A stretch of DNA of 64,000 nucleotides from Halorubrum lipolyticum DSM 21995 (GTDB lineage: Archaea > Halobacteriota > Halobacteria > Halobacteriales > Haloferacaceae). Shown here one piece after another: positions 43,121 through 51,738 of the stretch (positions are counted from its first letter, which is position 1; each line of letters opens with the position of its first letter). Location: assembly GCF_000337375.1 (NCBI RefSeq), contig NZ_AOJG01000007.1:66903-130902 (forward strand), read 5' to 3'. The translations under genes were made by a program, and so were the position numbers. The notes beneath the pieces are model-generated. The model saw only the letters and a list, made by a program, of their open reading frames with translations. It did not search any database and was not told the DNA's origin.

Positions 43121-44287
43121 ATGGGTGACGCATCCGTGTTGACCGAGCGAGAGGACGACGCACCGGACGTAGGGGAGTTGACGCCGCCGGACCGGACGCT
43201 GATGGGGCCGGGACCGAGCGACGTCCACCCACGCGTGTTGAAGGGGATGAGCACGCCGCTGGTCGGTCACCTCGACCCCTCGTTCGTCGAGATCATGAAC
43301 GAGGTCCAGGAGCTGTTGCGCTACACGTTCCGGACCGACAACCAGTGGACGATTCCGGTCTCGGGGACGGGATCGGCGTCGATGGAGGCCGCTATCGGCA
43401 ACCTCGTCGAGCCGGGCGATACGATGCTGGTCCCGACGAACGGCTACTTCGGCGGGCGGATGAAGTCGATGGCCGAGCGCGCCGGCGGCGAGGTCGTCGA
43501 GGTCGACGCCCCGTGGGGCGAGCCGCTCGATCCGGTCGACGTGGAGCGCGCGTTCGACGAGCACCAGCCGGACGTGTTCGGATTCGTCCACGCGGAGACC
43601 TCGACCGGGGTCCTCCAACCGAACGTCCCGGAGTTGACAGACATCGCGCACGACCACGACGCGTTCGTGATCGCCGACTCGGTCACGTCGCTCGGCGGCG
43701 TCGAGCTGCGCGTCGACGAGTGGGACATCGACGCGGCCTACTCCGGGCCGCAGAAGTGCCTCTCGTGTCCGCCCGGCGCGAGCCCGCTCACGCTCAACGA
43801 CCGCGCGATGGACAAGGTGCTCGACCGCGACGAACAGCCGCGGTCGTGGTACCTCGACCTCTCCCTCTTAGAGGGGTACTGGGGCGACGACCGCGCGTAC
43901 CACCACACCGCGCCGATCACCAACGTGTACGCGCTCCGCGAGGCGCTCCGCCTCGTCGCCGAGGAGGGGATCGAAGCGCGGTGGGACCGTCACCGCTCCG
44001 TCGCCGGCGACCTGAAAGCGGGCCTGCAGGACCTGGGCCTCGAGATGAACGCCCCCGACGAGTACTGGCTCCCGAGCCTGAACGCGGTTCGGGTGCCGGA
44101 CGGGATCGACGACGGCGCCGTCATCGACCATCTCTTGGAGGAGTACGACCTCGAAATCGCCTCCGGCCTCGGCGACCTCGAGGGCGACATCTGGCGGATC
44201 GGCTGTATGGGCCACTCCGCGCGGCCGAAGAACGTCGAGTACGTCCTCGCGGCGCTGGAGGACGCGCTGTCCGAACAGGGGTTCTGA
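43121..44287 (+). CDS. Class V aminotransferase (alanine-glyoxylate / serine-pyruvate type)
   Basis: 388 residues. The PLP lysine lies in AYSGPQKCLSCPPG; LMGPGPSDVHPRVLKGM, VSGTGSASMEAAIGN and FVHAETSTGVLQP are typical, as is the terminal WRIGCMGHSARPKNV. It would interconvert glyoxylate/glycine or serine/hydroxypyruvate with alanine/pyruvate, which links to the glycine-cleavage and folate genes elsewhere in the window. An acidic leader of about 20 residues precedes the core. It follows thrS by 76 bases. Confidence 0.92.
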   Translation: MGDASVLTEREDDAPDVGELTPPDRTLMGPGPSDVHPRVLKGMSTPLVGHLDPSFVEIMNEVQELLRYTFRTDNQWTIPVSGTGSASMEAAIGNLVEPGDTMLVPTNGYFGGRMKSMAERAGGEVVEVDAPWGEPLDPVDVERAFDEHQPDVFGFVHAETSTGVLQPNVPELTDIAHDHDAFVIADSVTSLGGVELRVDEWDIDAAYSGPQKCLSCPPGASPLTLNDRAMDKVLDRDEQPRSWYLDLSLLEGYWGDDRAYHHTAPITNVYALREALRLVAEEGIEARWDRHRSVAGDLKAGLQDLGLEMNAPDEYWLPSLNAVRVPDGIDDGAVIDHLLEEYDLEIASGLGDLEGDIWRIGCMGHSARPKNVEYVLAALEDALSEQGF

Positions 44288-44392
44288 GCGGCCGGCAGCA
44301 GCGGGGAGCACCGGAAGAGACATCGGAGTCCCCGATTCCGACCGTCACCGCCGAGGGGTTTTTCAGTGTCCATCTCCCCCATCGGTAGGGGT

Positions 44393-45502
44393 ATGAACGA
44401 TCTACGAACCGGACTGAGCTACGGAGACGTGCTCCTGGTCCCGCAGCGGTCGCCGGTCGACAGCCGGAGCGACGCGGACCTCTCGACGCGGCTCACGCCG
44501 GGCGTCGAACTGGAGACGCCGCTCGTCTCGGCGGCGATGGACACCGTCACGGAGGCGGAGCTGGCGATCGAGCTCTCGCGAGCCGGCGGGCTCGGCGTGC
44601 TCCACCGGTTCCTCACCGTCGACGAGCAGGCGGCACAGGTCGAGGACGTGGCCGCGGCCGGCGAGCGAGTCGCCGCCGCCGTGGGGATCAACGAGGACTA
44701 CGTGGCCCGGAGCGCCGCGCTGGTCGCGGCCGACGTGGACGCACTGGTCGTCGACGTCGCGCACGGGCACCTCGAACGGACTATCGCGGCGGTCGAGGAG
44801 ATCGCCGACGAGTTCCCGGACACGGATCTGGTCGCCGGCAACGTCGCCACGCCCGCGGGCGTCGAGGACCTCGCGGCCGCCGGCGCCGACTGCGTGAAGG
44901 TCGGCATCGGCCCGGGCTCGCACTGCACCACGCGGAAGGTCGCCGGGGCCGGCGTCCCGCAGCTGACCGCGGTCGACGACTGCGCGTCGGCGGCCGAGGA
45001 GCTGGACGTGACGACCTGCGCCGACGGCGGGATCCGGACCTCCGGCGACGCGGTGAAGGCGCTGATGGCGGGCGCCGACACCGTGATGCTCGGGAGCCTC
45101 TTCGCCGGCACGGCGGAGGCGCCCGGCGCGGTCGTCGAGGTCGACGGGACGCGGTACAAGCGGTCGCGCGGCATGGCGACGACCGCCGCCGCCGAGGACC
45201 GCGACGACAAGGGGACGGACGTGGTCGCCGACGAGGGCGTCGAGGCGCTGACGCCGTACAAGGGACCGGTCGCGACGGTCGCCGAGGAGTTCTGTCAGGG
45301 GATCCGCTCGGGGCTGTCGTACTGCGGCGGCCACACGATCGAGCGCGCCCGCGACCGGGCCGAGTTCATCCGCGTCGCGCCGGGCGCGAAGGAGCGCGAG
45401 GGGTTCCACACCGACGACGACTGGGAGGGAGTCAGCGTGGACAGCGAGACGAAGCGAGTCGCCGATTCGACCGACGGGTCGACGGCCGAAAGCGACGACT
45501 GA
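44393..45502 (+). CDS. IMP dehydrogenase / GMP reductase family protein without CBS domains
   Basis: 369 residues, TIM barrel. [13 protein letters not shown] and [20 protein letters not shown] open the fold; the catalytic-Cys loop is [40 protein letters not shown] is the phosphate site, and [16 protein letters not shown] with [10 protein letters not shown] closes it. The CBS pair normally inserted after the second strand is absent, and the linker is directly [12 protein letters not shown]. It is therefore either a CBS-less IMPDH (GuaB2/3-type) or a GMP reductase; I cannot tell which. A haloarchaeal acidic tail ends the protein. Confidence 0.88.
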   Translation: MNDLRTGLSYGDVLLVPQRSPVDSRSDADLSTRLTPGVELETPLVSAAMDTVTEAELAIELSRAGGLGVLHRFLTVDEQAAQVEDVAAAGERVAAAVGINEDYVARSAALVAADVDALVVDVAHGHLERTIAAVEEIADEFPDTDLVAGNVATPAGVEDLAAAGADCVKVGIGPGSHCTTRKVAGAGVPQLTAVDDCASAAEELDVTTCADGGIRTSGDAVKALMAGADTVMLGSLFAGTAEAPGAVVEVDGTRYKRSRGMATTAAAEDRDDKGTDVVADEGVEALTPYKGPVATVAEEFCQGIRSGLSYCGGHTIERARDRAEFIRVAPGAKEREGFHTDDDWEGVSVDSETKRVADSTDGSTAESDD

Positions 45503-45616
45503 GGGGCTGACTGGGGGCTGCGGAATCGACCCGACCGGGACGACCGACGCCTCCCGTGTGTGACTGCGAGGCGACCCCACGGACAGCTTTTCACGCCGGG
45601 CGGACAGGTGCGTCGC

Positions 45617-46336
45617 ATGACCGACGCCTTCGGACGCGCGATCCGCGACCACCACCGCGGCGACCGGACCGAGCCTCTCCTCCAGGGTGACGGGGAAGAG
45701 ACGCGAGAACACCCTATCGAGGCGTTCTACGTCGATCCGTTCGACCCCGAAAGCGACGCGGGCTCGTGGCTGGCGTCGCGGGTGGACGGGCCGCTCGTCG
45801 ACCTCGGCGCCGGCGCGGGCCGACACGCGTTGGCGTTTCAAGACCGGTTCGAGACCGTCGCGGTCGAGACCAGTCCGGCGCTCGTCGAGACGATGCGCGA
45901 CCGCGGCGTCGCCGATGCCCGCGAGGGAGACATGTTCGCCCTCCGGGACGCGTTCGAGCGAGACCGGTTCGCGTCGGCGCTCGCGGTCGGCACGCAGATC
46001 GGACTGGCCGGCTCGATACGGGGGCTCTCGGCGTTCCTCGGTGACCTCGCGTTCGTGACGACGCCGGACGCGACCGCCGTGGTCGACTGCTACGACCCGG
46101 ACCGTCCCGGTGCCGCGGCCCTCCTCGGGTACCGCGAGGACCCGACGCCGGGGCTCGCACATCGGGTCATGTGGTTCGCGTACGACGGGGAGACGGACCC
46201 GACGCTCCACTTCAGACTGTTCTCGCCGGACCGGCTCCGTGAGGTGGCCGTCGGGACCGGGTGGGAGGTCGAAGCGATCGACCGCGACGGGACCGGGGAC
46301 GGACCGCATTACCGGGCCGCGCTCCGGAAGCGGTGA
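45617..46336 (+). CDS. Class I SAM-dependent methyltransferase
   Basis: 239 residues. The SAM-binding loop is LVDLGAGAGRHALAFQDRF near residue 65, with the acidic strand-2 end VAVETSPALVETM and VVDCYDP later. The C-terminal part (FRLFSPDRLREVAVGTGWEV) is the usual last beta hairpin. ATG 45617 is preferred to an earlier ATG at 45560 as the core similarity starts nearby and upstream residues are basic. Substrate unknown. Convergent with an MFS gene. Confidence 0.88.
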   Translation: MTDAFGRAIRDHHRGDRTEPLLQGDGEETREHPIEAFYVDPFDPESDAGSWLASRVDGPLVDLGAGAGRHALAFQDRFETVAVETSPALVETMRDRGVADAREGDMFALRDAFERDRFASALAVGTQIGLAGSIRGLSAFLGDLAFVTTPDATAVVDCYDPDRPGAAALLGYREDPTPGLAHRVMWFAYDGETDPTLHFRLFSPDRLREVAVGTGWEVEAIDRDGTGDGPHYRAALRKR

Positions 46337-46370
46337 GCGGGAGACTGCGTCGCCGTCCGTCGCCGCTCGC

Positions 46371-47669
46371 CTACCACGTCGTCAGCGCCGCGCGACCGTG
46401 ATCTCGCGCGAGGATCGCGAGGAACGCGAGCACGCCGGTGATCGCGAACGCGCCGCCCACGTAGAAGACGGACGCCATGCTCACCTCGACCATCAGCCAC
46501 CCGGCGATGAGGGGGCCCGCCACGGAGCCCGGTCGCCAGACGAGTTCGCGGATGCCGAAGCTGGACGCGACGCCGCCGTCGTCGGTCCCTTCGTCGGCGA
46601 ACAGCGCCATGCTCGCGGGCTCGCGGAAGGAGTCGGCGACGCCGAGCAGTCCCGAGAAGGCGACGAGCGGCAGGTACGCCGGAGGCAACTCACCGAGGAT
46701 CGGGAGCGTCGTCTCGGCGCCGAGCGCGGTCCCGATGGCGGCCGAAAACGGGATCGCCATCGCGATCAGCCCGTAGGCGCCGCCGCCGGCGAAGACGAAC
46801 AGCGACCGACCGTAGGCGTCCGAGAGCCGACCGGTGAACAGCTGGCCGACCATGTTGGTCGCCTTCTCGGCGGTGACCGTGACTCCGATGGCGACGCCGG
46901 TGACGCCGAGACCGCCCGCCGCCATCTCCGTACTGACGTAGATCGGGACCCACGTCCGCACCATCGTCACGGCGAACGCGTACTGCGCGCGGAAGCTCGT
47001 CATCGTGAGTATCCGGCGGTTCACGGCGAGGTCCGAGAACGGGAACCCCTCGATGCGACTGTCGTCGTCGTCGAGGACGAGCCACGTGACGACCCACGCG
47101 GCGACCATCAGCACCGCGATGATCGTGAAGATGGGACCGAAGCCGACCGCGTCGTACATCGCCCCGGCCGACAGCGAGCCGACGATCGAGGCGGCGAAGG
47201 AGGCGGCGTTCGCCTTGCCGATCTTGTCGGCGCGCGTCCCGACGTCGGCGATCTGCCCGACCAGTGACAGCGTCATCAGGCCCGCACCGGTGACGACGAG
47301 CCCCTGGAGGGCGCGGGCGACGATGAACGAACCCGAGGAGTCGACGAGCGGAAACAGCGCGTAGACGCCGGCGCCGACCGCGAGCACGCCTAACAGCACG
47401 GTCCGCTTGTCGAACCGGTCCCCGGCCCACGCCAGCGGGACGACGGCGACCGTCTGTGCGAGGGTGAACCCCGTGGTGTACATCCCGATGATGAACCCGG
47501 CCGAGATGGTGACGCCGAGCACCGTCGTCGCCTGCGGGTCGAGGGTGTTGATGTACGTCCCCAACAGGGTAATGAGCGTGATGAACCCGAACCCCTCGGC
47601 GAACCGCGTGAGATAGAGGGCCCAGAACTGAGATCGCTTCGGGCCGGTGCCTGCGTCCGCGTTGCTCAC
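46371..47669 (-). CDS. MFS transporter
   Basis: 432 residues, twelve predicted membrane helices. The loop 2-3 signature is present as AWAGDRFDKRTVL, with a symmetrical GRLSDAYGRSLF between helices 8 and 9. The central loop is acidic (DDDDSRIEGFPFSDL). The N-terminus is MSNADAGTGPKRSQFWALYLT. The substrate cannot be predicted; drug or metabolite efflux is typical of this type. It is a single gene in opposite orientation to its neighbours. Confidence 0.92.
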   Translation of the reverse strand: MSNADAGTGPKRSQFWALYLTRFAEGFGFITLITLLGTYINTLDPQATTVLGVTISAGFIIGMYTTGFTLAQTVAVVPLAWAGDRFDKRTVLLGVLAVGAGVYALFPLVDSSGSFIVARALQGLVVTGAGLMTLSLVGQIADVGTRADKIGKANAASFAASIVGSLSAGAMYDAVGFGPIFTIIAVLMVAAWVVTWLVLDDDDSRIEGFPFSDLAVNRRILTMTSFRAQYAFAVTMVRTWVPIYVSTEMAAGGLGVTGVAIGVTVTAEKATNMVGQLFTGRLSDAYGRSLFVFAGGGAYGLIAMAIPFSAAIGTALGAETTLPILGELPPAYLPLVAFSGLLGVADSFREPASMALFADEGTDDGGVASSFGIRELVWRPGSVAGPLIAGWLMVEVSMASVFYVGGAFAITGVLAFLAILARDHGRAALTTW

Positions 47670-47782
47670 ACCGGATCGGCGCGCACCGGTTCAAAAGGGG
47701 TTTCGGTTCGAAGTGTCCGCGAGGTCCGGCGTGGGCGACTATCGCCGTCGGATTTATGAAGCGCCTGAGCCGACGGACGGAC

Positions 47783-47896
47783 ATGGGCGATCAGGCCTGC
47801 GACCGCCGGTTCTGTCCGGAGTGCGACCTCGCGGTCTCGCGCGTCGACGACACCTGCCCGGACTGCGGTGCGCGGCTCGAGCCCGTCGAAGGGTGA
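47783..47896 (+). CDS. 37-residue zinc-ribbon protein
   Basis: A very short gene: MGDQACDRRFCPECD..., ending ARLEPVEG. Two CxxC knuckles (C11-C14 and C25-C28) form a rubredoxin-type zinc ribbon; C6 is extra. A TATA-like GGATTTATGAAG lies at about 47751-47762, 21-32 bases before the ATG, which fits leaderless expression. Such mini zinc-ribbon proteins are numerous in haloarchaea, mostly of unknown function. It is below the usual length cut-off for gene calling. Confidence 0.7.
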   Translation: MGDQACDRRFCPECDLAVSRVDDTCPDCGARLEPVEG

Positions 47897-48140
47897 CGCG
47901 GGGGGTGGACCGGCGGCGTCGAGTTCGTCGAGTTCATCGAGTCCGTCGAGCCCCTCGTCACGGCGGCCGATCGGGTAGCACGGGCGGCGCGTGGGACCGT
48001 TCCCTCGCATTTCACGGACCGCACGCGGGACCGTTCTCGCATATTACCTGATAATCTGCAAATCACACGGAATATGCACAGTCATTCATTTATGAAAGTT
48101 AGCAAACACTTTTGAGGGGAGCGGATGAGTTACGTTACGC

Positions 48141-49631
48141 ATGGAAGTTTCAACAAAAAGACTGATAGCCGTCGTATTATCTGCGGTGATGCTGACCTCC
48201 GTGGTGGGGGTGGTCGGCGCACAAGAGCTGCGGCCACAGGTGGAGTCGCCGACGGACGCCAACGCCAACGCCACGGTAGCGTTTTCGGACCAGACGACTG
48301 ACGGCACGTCGGTGACCGTGGATTCGGTGAACACGTCCGACGGCGGGTTCGTGGTGATCCACGACGACAGCCTGCTCGACGGAGAGGTTTCCGGGAGCGT
48401 GATCGGCGCCTCCGAGTACCTCGAACCGGGTCAAAACGAGAACGTGTCGGTCACGCTGTTCGACGACGTTCCGGGGGCGACGTTCAATCAAACGGAACTG
48501 ACCGAGGACGAGACGCTGATCGCGATGCCGCATCGCGACACGAACGCGAACGAGAGCTACGACTTCGTCGCGACGAATATGTCAGATGACGGGCCGTACG
48601 TCGACAACGGCACGGCGATCACTGACTCGGCGAACGTCACCGTCGAAGCCGGCGAGACCACCGGCGAATCGTTCGTCGTGTCCGGCCTGAGTGCCCCCGA
48701 GGTCGTCGAACGGGGCGACGCGCTGAACGTCAGCGCGACGATCGAGAACCCCAACGACGAGGCGGACACGCAGACCGTGGAGTACCGGTTCGCCGGTAAC
48801 GTGACGGTCCGCGAGGAGGTCACCCTCGATGCCGGCGAGTCGACGGAGTTCACGACATCGGTCAACACGTCGGAAGTCGCTTCCGACGCGTACATCCACG
48901 GCGTGTACACGCGCGAAGACGGGCAGCCGGCCCAGGTCCGGATCGTCGACGAGATCGGCTCCCTCGAGGTCACGGACCTCACCGCGCCCGAGTCGGCGAA
49001 CGTGGGCGACGAGGTCACGGTGACCGCCACCGTCTCGAACCCCAACGACTTCGCCGTCGAACAGCCGGTCCAGTTCCGGTTCGACGGCGCCCTCGTGGAG
49101 ACCCGAACCGTTGACCTCGACGGCGAGAACTCGACGGACGTTCAGTTCGAAATACGGGCCACGGGTCCGCCGGGCACGTACATCCACAGCGTCTTCACGA
49201 ATGACTTCGGACAGGACGCGATCATCACCGTCGAAACGCCGGGCGAAGGGCCCCCGGCTGACGGCGACGACGGAGACGACGGAGATGACGGCGACGACGG
49301 AGACGACGGCACGGACGGTGACGATGGCGACGACGGTACGGACGGAGAAGACGGCACGGACGGTGATGACGGCACCGACGGCGAAGATGGTGATGACGGT
49401 GATGACAGTGATGACGGTACCGACGGCGACGACGGAGATGACGGCACCGACGGCGAAGACGGCACGGACGGTGACGATGGCGACGACGGTACGGACGGAG
49501 AAGACGGCGAAGACGGTGATGACAGCACTGACGGCGAAGACGGTGATGACAGCACTGACGGCGAAGACGGTGATGACAGCACTGACGGCGAAGACGACGA
49601 AGAACAGACGGACACTCCGGAAGACGCGTAA
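48141..49631 (+). CDS. Secreted/surface protein with DUF7282-like and CARDB-like domains and Asp/Gly tail
   Basis: 496 residues. A Sec signal peptide (MEVSTKRLIAVVLSAVMLT...GAQ) is cleaved near residue 27. Residues about 40-170 form a DUF7282-like domain (VNTSDGGFVVIHDDSLLDGE), and two CARDB/Ig-like repeats follow (about 175-270 and 270-365: ATIENPNDEADTQTVEYRF; ATVSNPNDFAVEQPVQFRF). From residue about 370 the chain is pure Asp/Gly/Glu/Thr repeat to the end. There is no PGF-CTERM anchor, so it may be released or held by ionic contacts. Several N-x-S/T sites suggest N-glycosylation. An ATTTATGAAAG box lies at about 48089. Confidence 0.85.
   Translation: MEVSTKRLIAVVLSAVMLTSVVGVVGAQELRPQVESPTDANANATVAFSDQTTDGTSVTVDSVNTSDGGFVVIHDDSLLDGEVSGSVIGASEYLEPGQNENVSVTLFDDVPGATFNQTELTEDETLIAMPHRDTNANESYDFVATNMSDDGPYVDNGTAITDSANVTVEAGETTGESFVVSGLSAPEVVERGDALNVSATIENPNDEADTQTVEYRFAGNVTVREEVTLDAGESTEFTTSVNTSEVASDAYIHGVYTREDGQPAQVRIVDEIGSLEVTDLTAPESANVGDEVTVTATVSNPNDFAVEQPVQFRFDGALVETRTVDLDGENSTDVQFEIRATGPPGTYIHSVFTNDFGQDAIITVETPGEGPPADGDDGDDGDDGDDGDDGTDGDDGDDGTDGEDGTDGDDGTDGEDGDDGDDSDDGTDGDDGDDGTDGEDGTDGDDGDDGTDGEDGEDGDDSTDGEDGDDSTDGEDGDDSTDGEDDEEQTDTPEDA
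49255..49612 (+). repeat. Low-complexity GACGG repeat encoding Asp/Gly-rich tail
   Basis: About 360 bases of imperfect 6-, 9- and 15-base units (GACGACGG, GGAGACGACGG, GATGACAGCACTGACGG) in one frame. The last three 24-base units (GACGGCGAAGACGGTGATGA then CAGC) are almost identical. Slippage-prone; strain length differences are expected. Confidence 0.85.
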
Positions 49632-49848
49632 GTAACTCGCTTCCCTGGGAGTCCATTTTTCGGCCTGCTGTCGCAGACGTGACGCATTCCGGTCGCCGGT
49701 AGCAACGGTGACCCGTCGCGATCAACGTCGATCTACCGATCGACCACGCTCATAGTCCAGCCTCCAGCGGAACCGCTAATGGCCCTAATGCGTAGATAGA
49801 GGTATTTCAGCCGCTAACAGCTTGACTCGGTAACCGTCTTTTAGAAAG

Positions 49849-49922
49849 CGGGCCGGGCGCGATTTGAACACGCGACCGACGGATTAAGAGTCCGTCGCTC
49901 TCCCTAACTGAGCTACCGGCCC
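49849..49922 (-). tRNA. tRNA-Lys (anticodon CTT)
   Basis: On the minus strand the gene starts GGGCCGGTAGCTCAGTTAGG and ends CCGGCCC plus discriminator G. The acceptor stem GGGCCGG/CCGGCCC pairs perfectly; the anticodon arm ACGGA-CTCTTAA-TCCGT gives CTT, reading AAG; the T arm is GCGTGTTCAAATCGCGC. 74 bases, no intron, no encoded CCA. Confidence 0.95.
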
Positions 49923-50087
49923 TCAATCCATCGTACCCGTGTCGACGTAAAAGGCCTTTTCATTCGACGGCGAGCGAGGTCGGTTCGACAGGTCCAGAAA
50001 CCGACGGATGAAACCGGGACATCCGTGACCGCGACGACCGTTCCTATGGGAAACCATTATCAACTACCGTTGTGTACTACGTGTCGT

Positions 50088-51146
50088 ATGTCAGACAACC
50101 CAATCAGCGAACGGATTGACCGTCGGACGCTCCTCCGCGGAGCGGCCGCGGCCGGCGTCGTCGGACTCGCAGGCTGTTCGGACAACGGCGGCGACGGAAG
50201 CGATGGCTCCGACGGTAGTGATGGGAGCGACGGGAGCGATGGCAGCGACGGCTCCGACGGAAGCGACGGGAGCGACGGCGGAAGCACCGATGTCATCCGT
50301 TGGCACGCCGGCGGCACCGGCGGGACGTACTTCCCGCTGTCGGGCGAGTTCGAGGGGATCATCGAGGACAACACCGACTACCCGGTCGAGGTCTCCTCGA
50401 CGGGCGCGTCAGTCGAGAACGTCGGCAGCCTCAGCAACGGCGACGCTGACTTCGCGCTGATCCAGAACGACATCGCCTACTTCGCCCGCAACGGCGAGGG
50501 GCTCGAGGCCTTCGAGGGGTCCCCGGTGGAGAACCTCCGCGGGGTCGCGACGCTGTACCCGGAAACGATTCACGTCCTCCTCAACCCCGATGCGGGTGTC
50601 GAATCGCTCTCGGACCTAGAGGGCATGCGCGTCAACACCGGCGACCTCGGTAGCGGGACCCAGGTGAACGCGCTCCAGATCCTCGAGTCGGCCGCGGGGC
50701 TGACCGCCGACGACTTCGAGGAGCAGAACACGGACTTCACCCAGGCGGCCAACCAGCTGCGCGACGGCGACGTCGACGCAGCGTTCGTCGTCGGCGGCTG
50801 GCCCGTCGGCGCGGTCGAGGAGCTCGCGACGACCACGGACGTGCAGATTCTCAACATGTCCGACGAAGAGCGGCAGGCGGCCCGCGACGACGCCTCGTGG
50901 TTCGCGGACGACACGATCCCCGCCGGTACCTACGAGGGCATCGACGAGGACGTCGACACCGTCTCCGTGCAGGCGATGATCGCGACCCGCGCGGAGTTCT
51001 CCGCGGACACCGTCGAGGCGGTCACCGAGGCCATCTTCGAGAACCTCGACCAGCTCTCGATCAAGACGGACTTCATCACCGTCGACTCCGCACAGGACGG
51101 GATGTCGGTAGAGCTGCACGAGGGTGCGGCCCGCTACTTCGAGTAG
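50088..51146 (+). CDS. TAXI-family TRAP transporter solute-binding lipoprotein
   Basis: 352 residues. A twin-arginine lipoprotein signal (IDRRTLLRGAAAAGVVGLAGC) ends at lipid-bearing C30, followed by a (GSD)n linker of about 30 residues that spaces the protein from the membrane. The mature domain starts VIRWHAGGTGGTYFPLSGEF, the TAXI hallmark, with IQNDIAYFARNGEG and LRGVATLYPETIHVLL. It binds a small acid such as glutamate or another dicarboxylate and hands it to the permease two genes downstream. CCATTATC at about -30 supports the ATG. Confidence 0.95.
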   Translation: MSDNPISERIDRRTLLRGAAAAGVVGLAGCSDNGGDGSDGSDGSDGSDGSDGSDGSDGSDGSDGGSTDVIRWHAGGTGGTYFPLSGEFEGIIEDNTDYPVEVSSTGASVENVGSLSNGDADFALIQNDIAYFARNGEGLEAFEGSPVENLRGVATLYPETIHVLLNPDAGVESLSDLEGMRVNTGDLGSGTQVNALQILESAAGLTADDFEEQNTDFTQAANQLRDGDVDAAFVVGGWPVGAVEELATTTDVQILNMSDEERQAARDDASWFADDTIPAGTYEGIDEDVDTVSVQAMIATRAEFSADTVEAVTEAIFENLDQLSIKTDFITVDSAQDGMSVELHEGAARYFE

Positions 51147-51147
51147 C

Positions 51148-51669
51148 GTGGCCCCCCGGTCGCGACTCCCGTCGGGTCGACGCGGAACCGCCCTCGTCGC
51201 CGTCGCCCTCGTGGCGACCGTCGCGTTCGCGACGGGAGTGGCGTTCGCCGTCGGCGCGGTCGACACCGTCGCCGGCGACCCGACGCTAGTCGTGACCGAC
51301 GAGAACGGCACCGAGCTGGTGGCGACCCCGGTCTCGGACGGGACGGAAATCGTCATCGAGTACACACACAGCGTCGAGAAAACGACCGTTCGAGACGTGT
51401 ACGTCCAGAGAGACGGAGCGCTGGTCATGACCCGGATGGAGTTCAGCTCCTTCGGGGCCGGGCTCCCCTCGCAGGCGGACGTGACGGTCCGGGACGGCCG
51501 GTACGTCTATGAGCCACCGTCCGAATCGTACCCGACACTGCACCTCAAGACGGGTGCCGTCGCCGACCACGATCTGATCGTCGGCGACGAGCGGTACGAC
51601 ATCGCCGGAATGAGCGGCGGCGGGGCGCTCGAACTCACGATCGAACGGCGGCTGACGCCGGAGCTGTAA
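51148..51669 (+). CDS. DUF1850 protein of TAXI-TRAP transporter
   Basis: 173 residues from GTG 51148, one base after the TAG of the binding-protein gene. An N-terminal membrane anchor (about 13-38) precedes a beta-rich domain with IEYTHSVEKTTVRDVY, FSSFGAGLPS and the C-terminal LELTIERRLTPEL. DUF1850 is nearly always encoded beside TAXI-TRAP genes and is thought to be an accessory component facing the outside. The neighbours on both sides confirm the family. Confidence 0.85.
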   Translation: MAPRSRLPSGRRGTALVAVALVATVAFATGVAFAVGAVDTVAGDPTLVVTDENGTELVATPVSDGTEIVIEYTHSVEKTTVRDVYVQRDGALVMTRMEFSSFGAGLPSQADVTVRDGRYVYEPPSESYPTLHLKTGAVADHDLIVGDERYDIAGMSGGGALELTIERRLTPEL

Positions 51670-51738
51670 CCGTCGGCGTCGCGCGTGCTGGCGCGGAGAG
51701 GCGGTCGCGAAACAGAAATACGAGAGGGTAACACAACT

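Noticed and set aside
49255..49612. Regular short repeats as a possible CRISPR array
   Set aside because: Units are 6-24 bases, in one reading frame, with no unique spacers; they encode the Asp/Gly tail.
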